A stretch of 64,000 nucleotides of DNA from Papilionanthe hookeriana x Papilionanthe teres (lineage: Eukaryota; Streptophyta; Magnoliopsida; Asparagales; Orchidaceae), in contig CM040427.1 in NCBI GenBank assembly GCA_022702705.1, positions 14,655,625-14,719,624 of the forward strand. Reading direction: 5' to 3'. Numbering within the stretch: position 1 is the stretch's first letter; each line of letters opens with the position of its first letter. Below, in pieces: positions 46,761 through 57,660 of the stretch. The translations under genes were made by a program, and so were the position numbers. Below the pieces are notes generated by a model, which ran no database searches, had not been told where the DNA came from, and saw only the letters and a list, made by a program, of their open reading frames with translations.

Positions 46761-47812
46761 ATGTTACTTGTCAAGTGACAGTTAATCTCATAGAATATTT
46801 TAGCATATAAATTATGTAATGAATTTCTTAGGAAGATAAAAAAATTTTGTTCTAAAAATGGAATAGTCCAATTTAGAAAAAATTTCAGTAATTAAAACCA
46901 ACTTAAAGTTTAGAAAGTTCTTAAGTAAAGAAAAATGACAAATATAAGTCTATCTATTTCAGAAATATTTATAGATTCTTCAAAATATATGATTCAAACA
47001 TTTATTTTTCTCACTTAAAAATATTTATTTGAAAAATAATTTTACTTACTATATTATAACCTTAAGTTTTAGATTTTCTTTGAACTTATACCTTAAACTT
47101 TAGGTATGAAACCAATTTTTGATTAGGCCCTTAAATCCTCAAGCTTCTCCTCCCTTTTCATATACTATTTTTCACTTTTTCTTCTTTTTTTTATACGGCA
47201 AAGATTATTATATCTGGATAGACCTTTAATGATTTTGAATTCCATCCTTCCATTTAAAATAAAGATCAGATATACATCTTTCACTTAAAAATCATAATAA
47301 TAATATTTGAAAAACACTCTTCAATAAAAGAAATTTAAGCTTTGAAGAATAAAAGTCAAATCTTCTATTTATCCAAAAATACAAAACTTCTTGCTAAAGA
47401 TAGTTTAACTTTATTTAACACTTCTTCATTAAGAAAATTTTAACTTTAAGTTTTTCATGATTACTATAAATTTTAACTAAATTCTTTTATTCATTTCTAT
47501 ATTCAAAATTTTGTTCCCCTAATATAACTTCATGTACATAATTGTTCTCAATAAAAAATAAGATTTATTTTTAAGTATTCTTGAGAATCAAATAAAATTT
47601 TAGGTTTTTGAAAATCTTTGTTTTTTTTTAAAAAAAATACCCCCAAACTTTAATTTTTTTAATTGAGATAAAACATTTAAGCATAAGAAATGATATATGG
47701 GTGAGAAATAAATACTAACATATCATGCTTGCAGGAATTTTTAATATCCTAATATGCAAGTATAACAATTTAAATAACAAGAGTAAAATGAAATTAAATT
47801 TAGTTTTTTCAA

Positions 47813-47874
<62 letters not shown>

Positions 47875-48310
47875 AATAATAAAAGTAAAAATTTCGAAGA
47901 CTTCTACGGTAGTGAAGGTTTTCAAAGCAAATACACACCAACTAAAGTAACACATTGATACAGATAACAAATGATAGTGGAATTTAAAAAAATTTTAGAC
48001 ATATAGTTTCCTAAGTAGAAGTTCCTAATAGTGGTTTATAATCTCCTAACAGTTTTTGAATTAAGGTACACACTATTAAAAACTTTGGCATAACATACAC
48101 ATAAAAACATTTACTATTACACACTATCACAAAGCAACATATAAATCCACAATAAAATAACAACAATACCTGAATATGCATAACAGATAAATAGTACAAC
48201 TACAATCTGCATACTATCAAGGTTTACATCACAACACAATCATCAAACAAAACACTAGATAAAGTACACGAGTAACACGATATAACAACACAATAACTAA
48301 AACAAACAAC
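46761..48310 (-). other. Conserved non-coding region upstream of the Z 3' LTR
   Basis: Collinear with 33431-34910 of Y, although no ORF is shared. Landmarks are TTATATCTGGATAG (47206), the second polypurine-like tract (47636) and a (TA)n run at 47816-47871. What is conserved is therefore DNA or RNA sequence, or recent common descent, and not protein. Confidence 0.6.
47816..47871. repeat. (TA)n microsatellite
   Basis: About 28 TA dinucleotides. Y lacks it at the collinear place. Confidence 0.95.
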
Positions 48311-48316
48311 ATACAT

Positions 48317-49462
48317 CTACTCTTCATCCTCATCATCATCATCTTGCTCGTTCCAATCCCTGGATGGCACATAAGGTATGTAGAATGGATGAGGTGGCAT
48401 CTCAGCACTCTGATCACCTCTAATCAGTCTATCCAAATATTGCTGATAACTCTCCTCATATTCATCATGTTTTATAATATATCTCTCCACATTATCCAAC
48501 TTACCATCCATATCTTTCATATGCTCTCGAGTAAGACTCACTTTTTTCAAAATCTTTCTTAATAAACTAGTCTGTGAATCAGTAGATGACGAAGCACGTG
48601 AAGTAGTAGCATGAGAAGTAGATGCAGCAGAAGCAGAAGCAGTAGAAGCCCTACCAAATCCTCCTCTCCAACCAAACTCTGAATGTACAGTGTAAGCACC
48701 AACGTTTACACTAGTAATTGGTCTCAATGGGTAAAGTACCTATTCCCAGGTATCAAACTTCACTCCAGATCGTTAACATAGTGAATGAATCAAGGAAGGA
48801 AATTCCATACATGCAGTCGTGGTTGATCTAGCACAGTTCAAAATATAATAAAAAATTAAACCTCCAATGTCCATAGGCTTCCCTTGCTGAATACAATGGT
48901 TCAACACAGCTCTTTCTCTCGTTACTTCATTAGTATGACTCGAAGGTAACAACTTAGATGAGATAAAATAATGCCATGCCTTAAAAATGACATTCAATTT
49001 GGAAGCAGGAAAGTTCACTCTTCTATCATTTATTATTTTCCATAATCCTCTTCCATCAGTCAGAAATTCCATGATCTCATCTAATTCCCCTTCCGAAGGA
49101 TGATAGTTAGAATAAAAACAGAACATGTCAGAAGGTAGTCCATAAAAAGTATTGATTGCCCTAGAAGAAAAGTTGACCTCATGCCTCCTAACCATCACTT
49201 GATTCTCTTCTGCAGCAGGCAAATTTGCATAAAATTCTCTAACCACAGAAATAACAGCAACAGAGGAAAAGCAACAGTAATTCTCTCAGTTTCTTCTAGC
49301 AATCATATCTTCAATCACCTCTCCTGGCTTACTAAACACATGCTCAGGAATCAACTTACGTGACTTCAATGCATCGACGCATTGTTCCTCAGCCCTCATA
49401 CTAACAAATTTGTCAGAATCAAACTTCATCTTTTTTCGTGCACGCTTTGACTTTGGAGCCAT
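48317..49462 (-). pseudogene. ORF-A of Z: plant-transposon-protein-like ORF with three stops
   Basis: One continuous frame of 381 codons from ATGGCTCCAAAGTC (49462) to the stop at 48317, interrupted only by TGA after IARRN and by TAA and TAG near 48773 and 48742. N-terminus basic (KSKRARKKMKFDSDKF), centre VVREFYANLPAAEENQVMV with INTFYGLPSD and FLTDGRGLW, then a Ser/Ala/Thr-rich stretch, a helical segment, and the acidic tail NEQDDDDEDEE. It resembles the plant 'putative plant transposon protein' domain. No signal peptide or membrane segment is evident, so I see no support for an envelope-like role. Function unknown. Confidence 0.7.
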
Positions 49463-49826
49463 CTCTAAAAATTCACGAAAGATTCACCATAAATTTCAAA
49501 ATCAAATTAAACTTGCTAAATTATCTTCTAAAAGATATTTTACTAAATCCAAGCAATTTCTCAAATTTTCACCATGAATAGTGATTTTAAGATTTTCCAT
49601 AATGTACTCAAAATACATGGTGAAAATCAAAAATTTTACTTAGGAGTAGTGCTCTTACCTCAAGGAATCCAAACCTAACAATTTTTGTTGAGATCGGCTC
49701 TTAAATGATCCACAATATGATGCCCTAGGCTCCTCTTTCGCGGTAAACCGAAGGTTGAAGACAATGGGGTGGTTGAAAATGGCAATTTTCGGGTTTTTAA
49801 CTTTTGGGAACCAATTTTCGCGAACT

Positions 49827-49881
49827 GGCGCCTAAGCGCGAACTCTCGGCGCTTAGCCGCGAAATCTGGCGCTTAGCCGCC
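49827..49881. repeat. GC-rich hairpin cluster, Z, between ORF-A and ORF-B
   Basis: GGCGCCTAAGCGC, then GGCGCTTAGCCGC twice (about 49848 and 49868). The first can pair with either of the others. Confidence 0.75.
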
Positions 49882-50277
49882 AATACCCAAATTTTCATAA
49901 TTAAGGTATATGCACTAAATCACTTGGTTAATCATCCTTAATTACTCCAAAATAATTATTTCTCCCCACAATTCTTCCAATACTCCAAATCAAAATTTAA
50001 TAACCATTGATTCCACACAAATTTCACAAAAACACAAACTTATATTAAAACAAACATAACACTTAATACAATACTAGAATTTCTATCCAAACATAAAGGA
50101 TGAAATTCTCTAAATACAAGAGACATTAATCTCAAACTGATAAGTATACATCTCAGGATGTAACCATCACATCATCGAGCTTAGTTAATATTTAAATAAA
50201 AACACTAAACACACCAAACATGAACTCACAAGAACACTAAACATAACACATAAGAACATTAAACAAACAAAACACTC

Positions 50278-50682
50278 TTAATTCCATTCTCCATTAGGCG
50301 GAATATATCCCGGACCGCTATTATTCTCATTTGACCCTTCTAAAATATAAATTTGATAGAACGGGCGATAATTGTTCATTCTTACATCATCTTCTTCAAT
50401 CCATTCGTTCTTCATAAACATCGCCTTATCTATTTCTTCCACGTACCTTGAATGATTGAATTGCATCTTGAGTTTCCATCCCATGTGTTCTAAATGTAAG
50501 TTAGTATCATTGATCTTTGCTTCCATTGAAGTCACTTGGGCTTCAATTTTTGCAATCATTTCTGCAATATCTTGAATACTAACAGCGAGATAACCATTGA
50601 ATAATTCTTTAGCACAATTACTAATGAACTTACTTTCATCAGAATCTTGCTTCTTTTTCATCTCCTTCTCCCAGGAAGACAT
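50278..50682 (-). CDS. ORF-B of Z: intact 134-residue ORF of unknown function
   Basis: Complete frame from ATG at 50682 (MSSWEKEMKKKQDSDESKF) to TAA at 50278, ending GPGYIPPNGEWN. Charged throughout, with no signal peptide or membrane span. Residues about 30-60 (VSIQDIAEMIAKIEAQVTSM) look like an amphipathic coiled coil. The decayed ORF at 36841-37244 in Y aligns over the whole length, including both termini, so it is a family feature and not chance. It lies between the end of pol and ORF-A and is flanked by GC-rich hairpins about 0.2 and 0.4 kb away. It could be a partner or oligomerising factor for ORF-A, but this is a guess. I do not recognise a domain. Confidence 0.7.
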   Translation of the reverse strand: MSSWEKEMKKKQDSDESKFISNCAKELFNGYLAVSIQDIAEMIAKIEAQVTSMEAKINDTNLHLEHMGWKLKMQFNHSRYVEEIDKAMFMKNEWIEEDDVRMNNYRPFYQIYILEGSNENNSGPGYIPPNGEWN

Positions 50683-50888
50683 GATGCACTCAAAACTCTC
50701 TTCTTAAGACTCAGAAATGAAAATAGGACTTGGGGCAAGTGTTTCTCTTAAGTCAGGTCCTTTTTTATAGACTTGGTAAATGTTAGAACAGCCCCAAGAC
50801 GTTTAGAAACTCCAAAATAACTCCCAAAACTTCTCCCCCACGATCTAGGCTTCTAGATCCACATTTTTCACATTTTTTTATAACTACG

Positions 50889-50924
50889 ACGCCTAAGCGC
50901 CAACTAGTCGGCGCTTAGCCGCCA
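50889..50924. repeat. GC-rich hairpin, Z, upstream of ORF-B
   Basis: ACGCCTAAGCGCC and GGCGCTTAGCCGC around the loop AACTAGTC. Confidence 0.75.
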
Positions 50925-51193
50925 GGGCACAATTTAGCATAGGGCTGCTAAGTGTCCAAATTTTCATTCTGACTTCTCTAAATCATCAATTAAGGTCAAA
51001 TAAACTCTATTTAAGTTTAAAAACTCCAAATTACTATCACTAACAACATAAAAACAAACCAAACAAAGCAAACAAAATGCAATAAACAAACATAAAGCAA
51101 AGCACACCGATAAATATGGGTTGCCTCCCACAAAGTGCTTATTTTAACGTCTTCAGCCTGACATACCCAAAACTCATTCTGAGCGACCCAACA

Positions 51194-51537
51194 TCAAATT
51201 ATTATCAGATTTAGATTTATTGACTGAAAAATATGGTTAATTATATGTTTGTTAACTTTAAATATTTTTCCAGTCTTAGGATCTTGAATATCTACAACTC
51301 CATAAGAATAAACTTTTATCACAATAAATGGACCCATCCACTTGGACTTAAGTTTTCCAGAAAATATTCTCAATCTAGCTTTATACAACAAAACTTGTTG
51401 TCCTGGTACAAGATTTTTGGTATGAATCTTCCGATCATGCCATAACTTCATCTTTTCCTTATAAATCTTAGCATTTTCATAAGATTCATTCCTTATTTCT
51501 TCAAGCTCATTCAATTGCAATAATCTCTTTTCAGCAG
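51194..51537 (-). pseudogene. pol: Z integrase, C-terminal part (below W)
   Basis: Reads EKRLLQLNELEEIRNESYEN from the W junction, then MKLWHDRKI, VPGQQVLLYKARL, and the GPF/Y-type C-terminal domain with KLKSKWMGPFIVIKVYSYG. It continues directly from NLKDAA on the far side of W once W and one AGCAG are removed. This domain helps integrase bind DNA or choose targets. Confidence 0.9.
51533..51537. other. Target site duplication of W, left copy
   Basis: AGCAG, repeated at 60658-60662. In Z's reverse-strand frame one copy supplies part of the codons for Asp-Ala-Ala-Glu. Confidence 0.85.
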
Positions 51538-51962
51538 TTTTGACCTCATTTTTACAATGGGTCAATACCTTTGACCCAAAATGACAATTTTGGTCAAAAT
51601 AGTCAATCCAGACCCAATTACTAACCCTGTTGACCCCACATGTCAACCTTTTTACCCAAAATGACAAATTTGGTCAAAATGGCCAATCCAGACCCAATGA
51701 CCAACCCTGTTGACCCCACAGGTCAACCTTTTTACCCAAAATGATAATTTTGGTCAAAATGGTCAAGCTAGACCCTATGACCAACCCTGTTGACCCCACA
51801 GGTCAACCTTTTGACCTAAAATGACAATTTTGGTCAAAATAACCAATTCAGACCCAATGACCAACCCTGTTGACCCAATAGGTCAACCCTTTGACCCAAA
51901 AAGTCAAATTTGGTTAAAATGATCACTTCTTGACCAAATAACTAATTATTGACCCAATGACA
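51538..51962. repeat. 80-bp tandem repeat dense in TTGAC (W-box) cores
   Basis: CTAACCCTGT/CCAACCCTGT recurs at 51621, 51701, 51781 and 51861, exactly 80 bp apart. About 22 TTGAC/GTCAA cores occur in 425 bp on both strands, most of them TTGACC. Confidence 0.9.
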
Positions 51963-51989
51963 TGTTTAATACCCCACAATCACAAGGAT

Positions 51990-52560
51990 TAATCAAATTA
52001 ATTTCAAAAATTATTTTTTATTAATTAAAATGACTAATAATTTAATTTTCAATATTTTAATTAATGACATAATTAATTAAAATGAAAATTAAATTAAAAG
52101 TCATAAAATGACAAAATACACCAAAATGAAATAGAAATGATAAAATTAATCAAATAATTAATTTGAAAAAATTATTTTGATTAATTAAATTGACTAATAA
52201 TTTAATATTTTAATTAATGACATAATTAATTAAAATGAAATTTAAATTAAAAATCATAAAATGCACAAATTAATTAAAAATAATAGAATTAATCAAATAA
52301 TTAATTTCAAAATTATTTTTGATTAATTAATGGACCAATAATTTAATTTTCATATTTTAATTAATGACATAATTAATTAAAATGAAAATTAAATTAAAAA
52401 GACATGAAATGAGACAAAATCCAACTTTAAACAAAAATGACATGAAAATTAATCAAATAATTAATTTGAAATTATTGATTAATGAAATAATTTCCAAAAA
52501 TTTTAATTAGTGACATAATTAATTAAAATGGAAATTAAATAAAAAAAACATAAAAAGACA
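51990..52560. repeat. ~150-bp AT-rich tandem repeat, four copies
   Basis: TTAATGACATAATTAATTAA recurs near 52061, 52214, 52361 and 52507. Units are about 146-153 bp and rich in TTAATTAA dyads. Confidence 0.8.
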
Positions 52561-52599
52561 TTTTGACATATGACATCATATGTGACACAAAAATTCCCA

Positions 52600-53390
52600 T
52601 AATTAATTTTAAATTAAAATTAAATTATGAAGGGTTATTAATAGGTTACCCATGACCTATTAGACCCATCATAACACATCTTCATCACATGACAAACTTA
52701 GGGTAGACCATGGTTAGCCATGGGTTAAAGCTCATTATAACCTTATTTTGAAGTGGCATGATCCCACCATTTCAAAGCTTGACTCACCACCCTCTTGGAA
52801 TGAGGTGGCCGGCCAACCTAGAGGTTATCTCAACCACCTCCTAGATTAGCCAATGAAGGAGAAACAAAGCTTGAGCTTCCCCTTCACCATGGTTAAACTA
52901 CATTATATCTCATCATGACAAAAATTATAAAAATGGTGAAATGAGAGGATTACGTGGCATCTTCTCATCAAAACTTATTTGACATGGAAGATGGATGATA
53001 GTTTGCTCCTAATGAGTCACCACACACCTCCCTTTCATCCAATAAAGAGAAACCATGACTTGAGTTATCCTTTTACCATGGTTGAAAGCAATGATGAAAA
53101 TGGATGAGTAGTAGGATATCTGTCATCCTTTCTTCACAACAATTGAAGGATCAATGAGGACTCATATGGGGAAGGTTAATCCACAGCTTTTAACCAATCC
53201 ATACACCTACTTGACCAACCAATAGGAAGAGAACAAGAGGCAAACCCCAATTTTCAAGCACATGATGGAAATCCTTGGAATTTTGCAATTCTCTTATCAC
53301 CTCTGCCTACAACCTGATCCAAAGCATTAAATGCAAGATCAGGACCTCTCCTAGATGATCCTAAGCCAGCTCAAAGTTTACCCAAACTTT
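52600..53390. other. Unique U3-like part of W
   Basis: Non-repetitive, no ORF. Lies between the upstream repeats and the TATA box, so probably promoter-proximal U3. Confidence 0.45.
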
Positions 53391-53397
53391 TTTTGGC

Positions 53398-53408
53398 TAT
53401 AAATAGAG
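53398..53408 (+). promoter_or_regulatory. TATA box of W
   Basis: TATAAATAGAG, an ideal plant TATA box, followed by a purine-rich leader (AAAGAGAAGAAAAGAAGAG) about 20 bp downstream. Transcription would start near 53430 and read through the repeat arrays. Confidence 0.7.
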
Positions 53409-53929
53409 CCCAAACCAAAGAGAAGAAAAGAAGAGAAAAAAAATTCCTAGAGGTTGATAGGCTGCCCAAACTCTCTTGCTCCCAAGGCCAAAAATATTCC
53501 TTAGAGACTAGACAATAAGCCTCAGCCAAGAATTGACCCAATTAGCCACCTTATCGAGCCAATTTAGCCAAACCGAGCCAAAATTACAAATCAGCCACCT
53601 TTGGTCTTGTACCTATATAGACCCGATTCGAGTTCAAATTGAAGTGTGGAAAAGCTTCCCTAGGATCACTAGAGGCTGACCAAAAATCCTGATCGAGCTC
53701 AAGATTGTTATGGCTAAGGTATGGATTTTTTAATCCAAAATAATTCATTTAATTGGAAAATCGTGGACTAAAATAGCCCAGAAAATTTTGATCACCGTAT
53801 AAATGTGATCTACATCTCCAGATGATTCCATAGGATCAAAAATCAATTAATTCCGTTGAGAAATGAGTGAGATATTGACCTTAGAAGTTGGACGGTTTTG
53901 AAATTTTCTGAATTATCTGGATTAAATCT

Positions 53930-54060
53930 CAGCAGCCCGATCCCGTGTTCTGGAACAGGCGGCTCAGATTGAACGGAGCGGTGTTTGGTGTCCGGATCCG
54001 CGCAGCGGATCTTCCCGCCTTCGATCCGTACGAGGACACATGTCGGGCCAGGAAATTTTC
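53930..54060. other. GC-rich, CpG-rich stretch in W
   Basis: Contains GTCCGGATCCGCGCAGCGGA. Far higher GC and CpG than the surrounding AT-rich DNA; about 0.5 kb downstream of the predicted start. Includes the dyad GATCCGCGCAGCGGATC. Confidence 0.6.
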
Positions 54061-54609
54061 GGGCTAAGGTTAATTCAAATTAACCTTAAAAACTTCGAAA
54101 AATCATAACTTTTTGCACAGACCTCCTAAAAATAAAATAAAAATGCTTCTGGAAAGCTCTTGAAGAGAAGAAATTTATGAAACTAAAATCATAATTTTAT
54201 TCTCAATATTTAATTTTTAATCAATTAAATACTCTCTGGAGTATTTTAATTATTAAAAATTATTTATAAGTCAGAAAATCATGAAATTTTGAGGGATTAA
54301 TTTCTAAGTCATTAGGAACAATCTCTGATTTTTCTAGAAACAGAAAACATTTTAAGATGACAATTTCAAATTTTCTTGAGATTTAGTAAATTTTTTTAAT
54401 AATAATTGCTAAAATCTGAAAATTGAGAAAATAGGCAAAGTTTAAATTGGAAAATAGTTATAAATTTAGGGGAATGACATCAAACTCTAAATAACAAGTT
54501 ATAACTATTTGAAAAATTAAAATGACATTTTAAATACATTAAGGATAAATAAATATGAAATTTATATTTTTTTAACCCTAAAAATTTTTTAAGTCATAAT
54601 TAGGTCTAA

Positions 54610-55380
54610 TCATTTTAGACTTAGTTAAAAATTCAATCCTGATCATATGGGTTTTAAAACAAAACAAATTTTAATTAGGTTTAAGTAACCCTTAAACTTA
54701 ATTAATCATAATTAAACCTTAAAGACATTAGGTTTAATAATAAACAAATTTTAATTAAGTTTAAAACACCTTTAAACTTAATTAATCATAATTAAACCTT
54801 AAAGACATTAGGTTTAATAATAAACAAATTTTAATTAGGTTTAAGTAACCCTTAAACTTAATTAATCATAATTAAGCCTTAAAGACATTAGGTTTAATAA
54901 TAAACAAATTTTAATTAAATTTAAAACACCTTTAAACTTAATTAATCATAATTAAACCTTAAAGACATTAGGTTTAATAATAAATAAATTTTAATTAGGT
55001 TTAAGTAACCCTTAAACTTAATTAATCCTAATTAAACCTTAAAGACATTAGGTTTAATAATAAACAAATTTTAATTAAGTTTAAAACACCTTTAAACTTA
55101 ATTAATCATAATTAAACCTTAAAAACATTAGGTTTAATATTAAACAAATTTTAATTAGGTTTAAGTAACTCTTAAACTTAATTAATCATAATTAAACCTT
55201 AAAGACATTAGGTTTAATAATAAACAAATTTTAATTAAGTTTAAAACACCTTTAAACTTAATTAATCATAATTAAACCTTAAAAGACATTAGGTTTAATA
55301 AACAAACATTAATTAGGTTTAAAAACATCCTTAAAATTAATTAATTATAATTAAACCTTAAAGACATTAAGTTTAATAAT
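54610..55380. repeat. 80-bp tandem repeat in 160-bp dimers
   Basis: TTAATTAGGT or TTAATTAAGT/AAAT starts a unit at 54671, 54751, 54831, 54911, 54991, 55071, 55151 and 55231. Units alternate between ...GGTTTAAGTAACCC and ...AAGTTTAAAACACC, a true dimeric higher-order repeat. Confidence 0.95.
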
Positions 55381-56040
55381 AAACAAACCCTAATTAGGTT
55401 TAACCCACAATAAACCTAGTTAATCAACTTAAACCTTACTTACATTAGGTTTATATAACCCTTAAACCCTAATTAGGTTTAACCCACATTAAACCTAGTT
55501 AATCAACTTAAACCTTACTTACATTAGGTTTATGTAACCCTTAAACCCTAATTAGGTTTAACCCACATTAAACCTAGTTAATCAACTTAAACCTTACTTA
55601 CATTAGGTTTAAGTAACCCTTAAACCCTAATTAGGTTTAACCCACAATAAACCTAGTTAATCAATTTAAACCTTACTTACATTAGGTTTAAGTAACCCTT
55701 AAATCCTAATTAGGTTTAACTCACATTAAACCTAGTTAATCAACTTAAACCTTACTTACATTAGGTTTAAGTAACCCTTAAACCCTAATTAGGTTTAACC
55801 CACATTAAATCTAGTTAATCAACTTAAACCATACTTACATTAGGTTTAACCCACATTAAGCCTAGTTAATCAACTTAAACCTTACTTACAATAGGTTTAA
55901 GTAACCCTTAAACCCTAATTAGGTTTAATCCACATTAAACCTAGTTAATCAACTTAAACCTTACTTACATTAAGTTTAAGTAACCCTTAAACCCCAATTA
56001 GTTTTAACACCTATTAAACCTAATTAATAAACTTAAGCCT
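55380..56040. repeat. 79-bp telobox-bearing tandem repeat
   Basis: CTTAAACCCTAATTAGGTTT recurs at 55461, 55540 and 55619 and onward with 79-80 bp spacing. Most units contain AAACCCTAA. Confidence 0.9.
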
Positions 56041-57245
56041 TACTTACATTAGGCTTAAATAACTCTTAAACCATAATTAAGTCTAACCCGATTAGACTTA
56101 ATTAATCCTTAAGCCTTACTTATATTAGGCTTAAATAACTCTTAAACCATAATTAAGTCTAACCCAATTAGACTTAATTAATCCTTAGGCTTAAATCAAC
56201 CATAAACCATAATTATGTTTAACCCAATTAAACTTAATCAATCCTTAAGCCTTACTTACATTAGGCTTAAGTAATCCACAAACCCTAATTAGGTCTAATC
56301 CATTAGACCTAATTAAACCATTAAGTCTTAACTAAATTAGACTTAATCAAACCTAAACCCTAATTAGGTCTAACCCATTAGACCTAATTAAACAATTAAG
56401 CCTTAACTAAATTAGGCTTAATAAAATCTAAACCCTAATTAGGTCTAACCCATTATACCTAATTAAACCATTAAGTCTTAACTAAATTAGACTTAATCAA
56501 ACTTAAACCCTAATTAGGTCTAACCCATTAGACCTAATTAAACAATTAAGCCTTAACTAAATTAGGCTTAATAAAACCTAAACCCTAATTAGGTCTAACC
56601 CATTAGACCTAATTAAACCATTAAGTCTTAACTAAACTAGACTTAATCAAACTTAAACCCTAATTAGGTCTAACCTATTAGACCTAATGAAACCATTAAT
56701 TCTTAACTAAATTTGACTTAATCAAACATAAACCATAATTAAGTCTAACCTAATTAGACTTAATTAATCCTTAAGCTTTATTTACATTATGCTTAAGTAA
56801 CCTTTAAACCATAATTAAGTCTAACCTAACTAGACTTAATTAATTCTTAAGCTTTACTTACATTAGGCTTAAGTAACCTTTAAACCCTAATTAAGTCTAA
56901 CCTAATTAGCCTTAATTAATCATTAAGCTTTACTTACATTAGGCTTAAGTAATCTTTAAACCCTAATTAAGTCTAACCTAACTAGACTTAATTAATCCTT
57001 AAGCTTTACTTACATTAGGCTTAAGTAACCTTTAAACCATAATTAAGTCTAACCTAACTAGACTTAATTAATCCTTAAACTTTACTTACATTAGGCTTAA
57101 GTAATCCTTAAACCCTAATTAGGTCTAACCCAATTAGACTTAATTAATCTTTAAGCCTTACTCACATTAGGCTTAAGTAATCCTTAAACCTTAAATTAAG
57201 TCTAACCCTATTAGACTTAATTATCTCTTAAGTCTTACTTACATT
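56040..57245. repeat. 75-80 bp tandem repeats, several homogenised blocks
   Basis: The block 56280-56700 has AAACCCTAATTAGGTCTAAC at exact 75-bp steps (56280, 56355, 56430, ...) with TAAGTCTTAACT and TAAGCCTTAACT alternating, so again 150-bp dimers. The flanking blocks (56040-56280, 56740-57245) have 75-80 bp units with AAGTCTAACC. Confidence 0.9.
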
Positions 57246-57660
57246 AGATTTAAGTAACTTAAGAAACCCAAGTTAAACCAACCTTAGGTTCAACCCATAT
57301 CGAACTAAATCAACACATAACTTAGGTTCAATCTAATTTGAACCCAAGATAACAAACCTTAGGTTCAACATACATGAACCTAACCTTAACTTATACTTAG
57401 GTTCAACCCAAGTTAAACCTAAGTCAAACTTAAACCTTAGGTTCAACATACATGAACCTAACCTAAACCTATACTTAGGTTCAATCCAAGTTAAACCTAA
57501 GTCAAACTTAAACTTTAGGTTCAACATACATGAACCTAACTTTAACCTATACTTAGGTTTAACCCAAGTTAAACCTAAGTCAAACTCAAACCTTAACTTC
57601 AACATACTTGAACTTAACTTCAACATATACTTAGGTTCAACCCAAATTAAACCTAAGTCA
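57245..57660. repeat. 77-80 bp tandem repeat, AGGTTCAACATACATGAACC type
   Basis: AGGTTCAACATACATGAACC at 57361, 57438 and 57518. It produces a spurious reverse-strand frame (57333-57665) of repeated FDLGLTWVEPKY units. Confidence 0.9.

Noticed and set aside
47725..47958. 77-codon forward ORF with an Ile-Tyr run
   Set aside because: Also a translation of a (TA)n run, in non-coding sequence of element Z.
55380..57120. Interstitial telomere
   Set aside because: The telobox AAACCCTAA occurs once per 75-80 bp monomer, not as uninterrupted seven-base telomere repeats.
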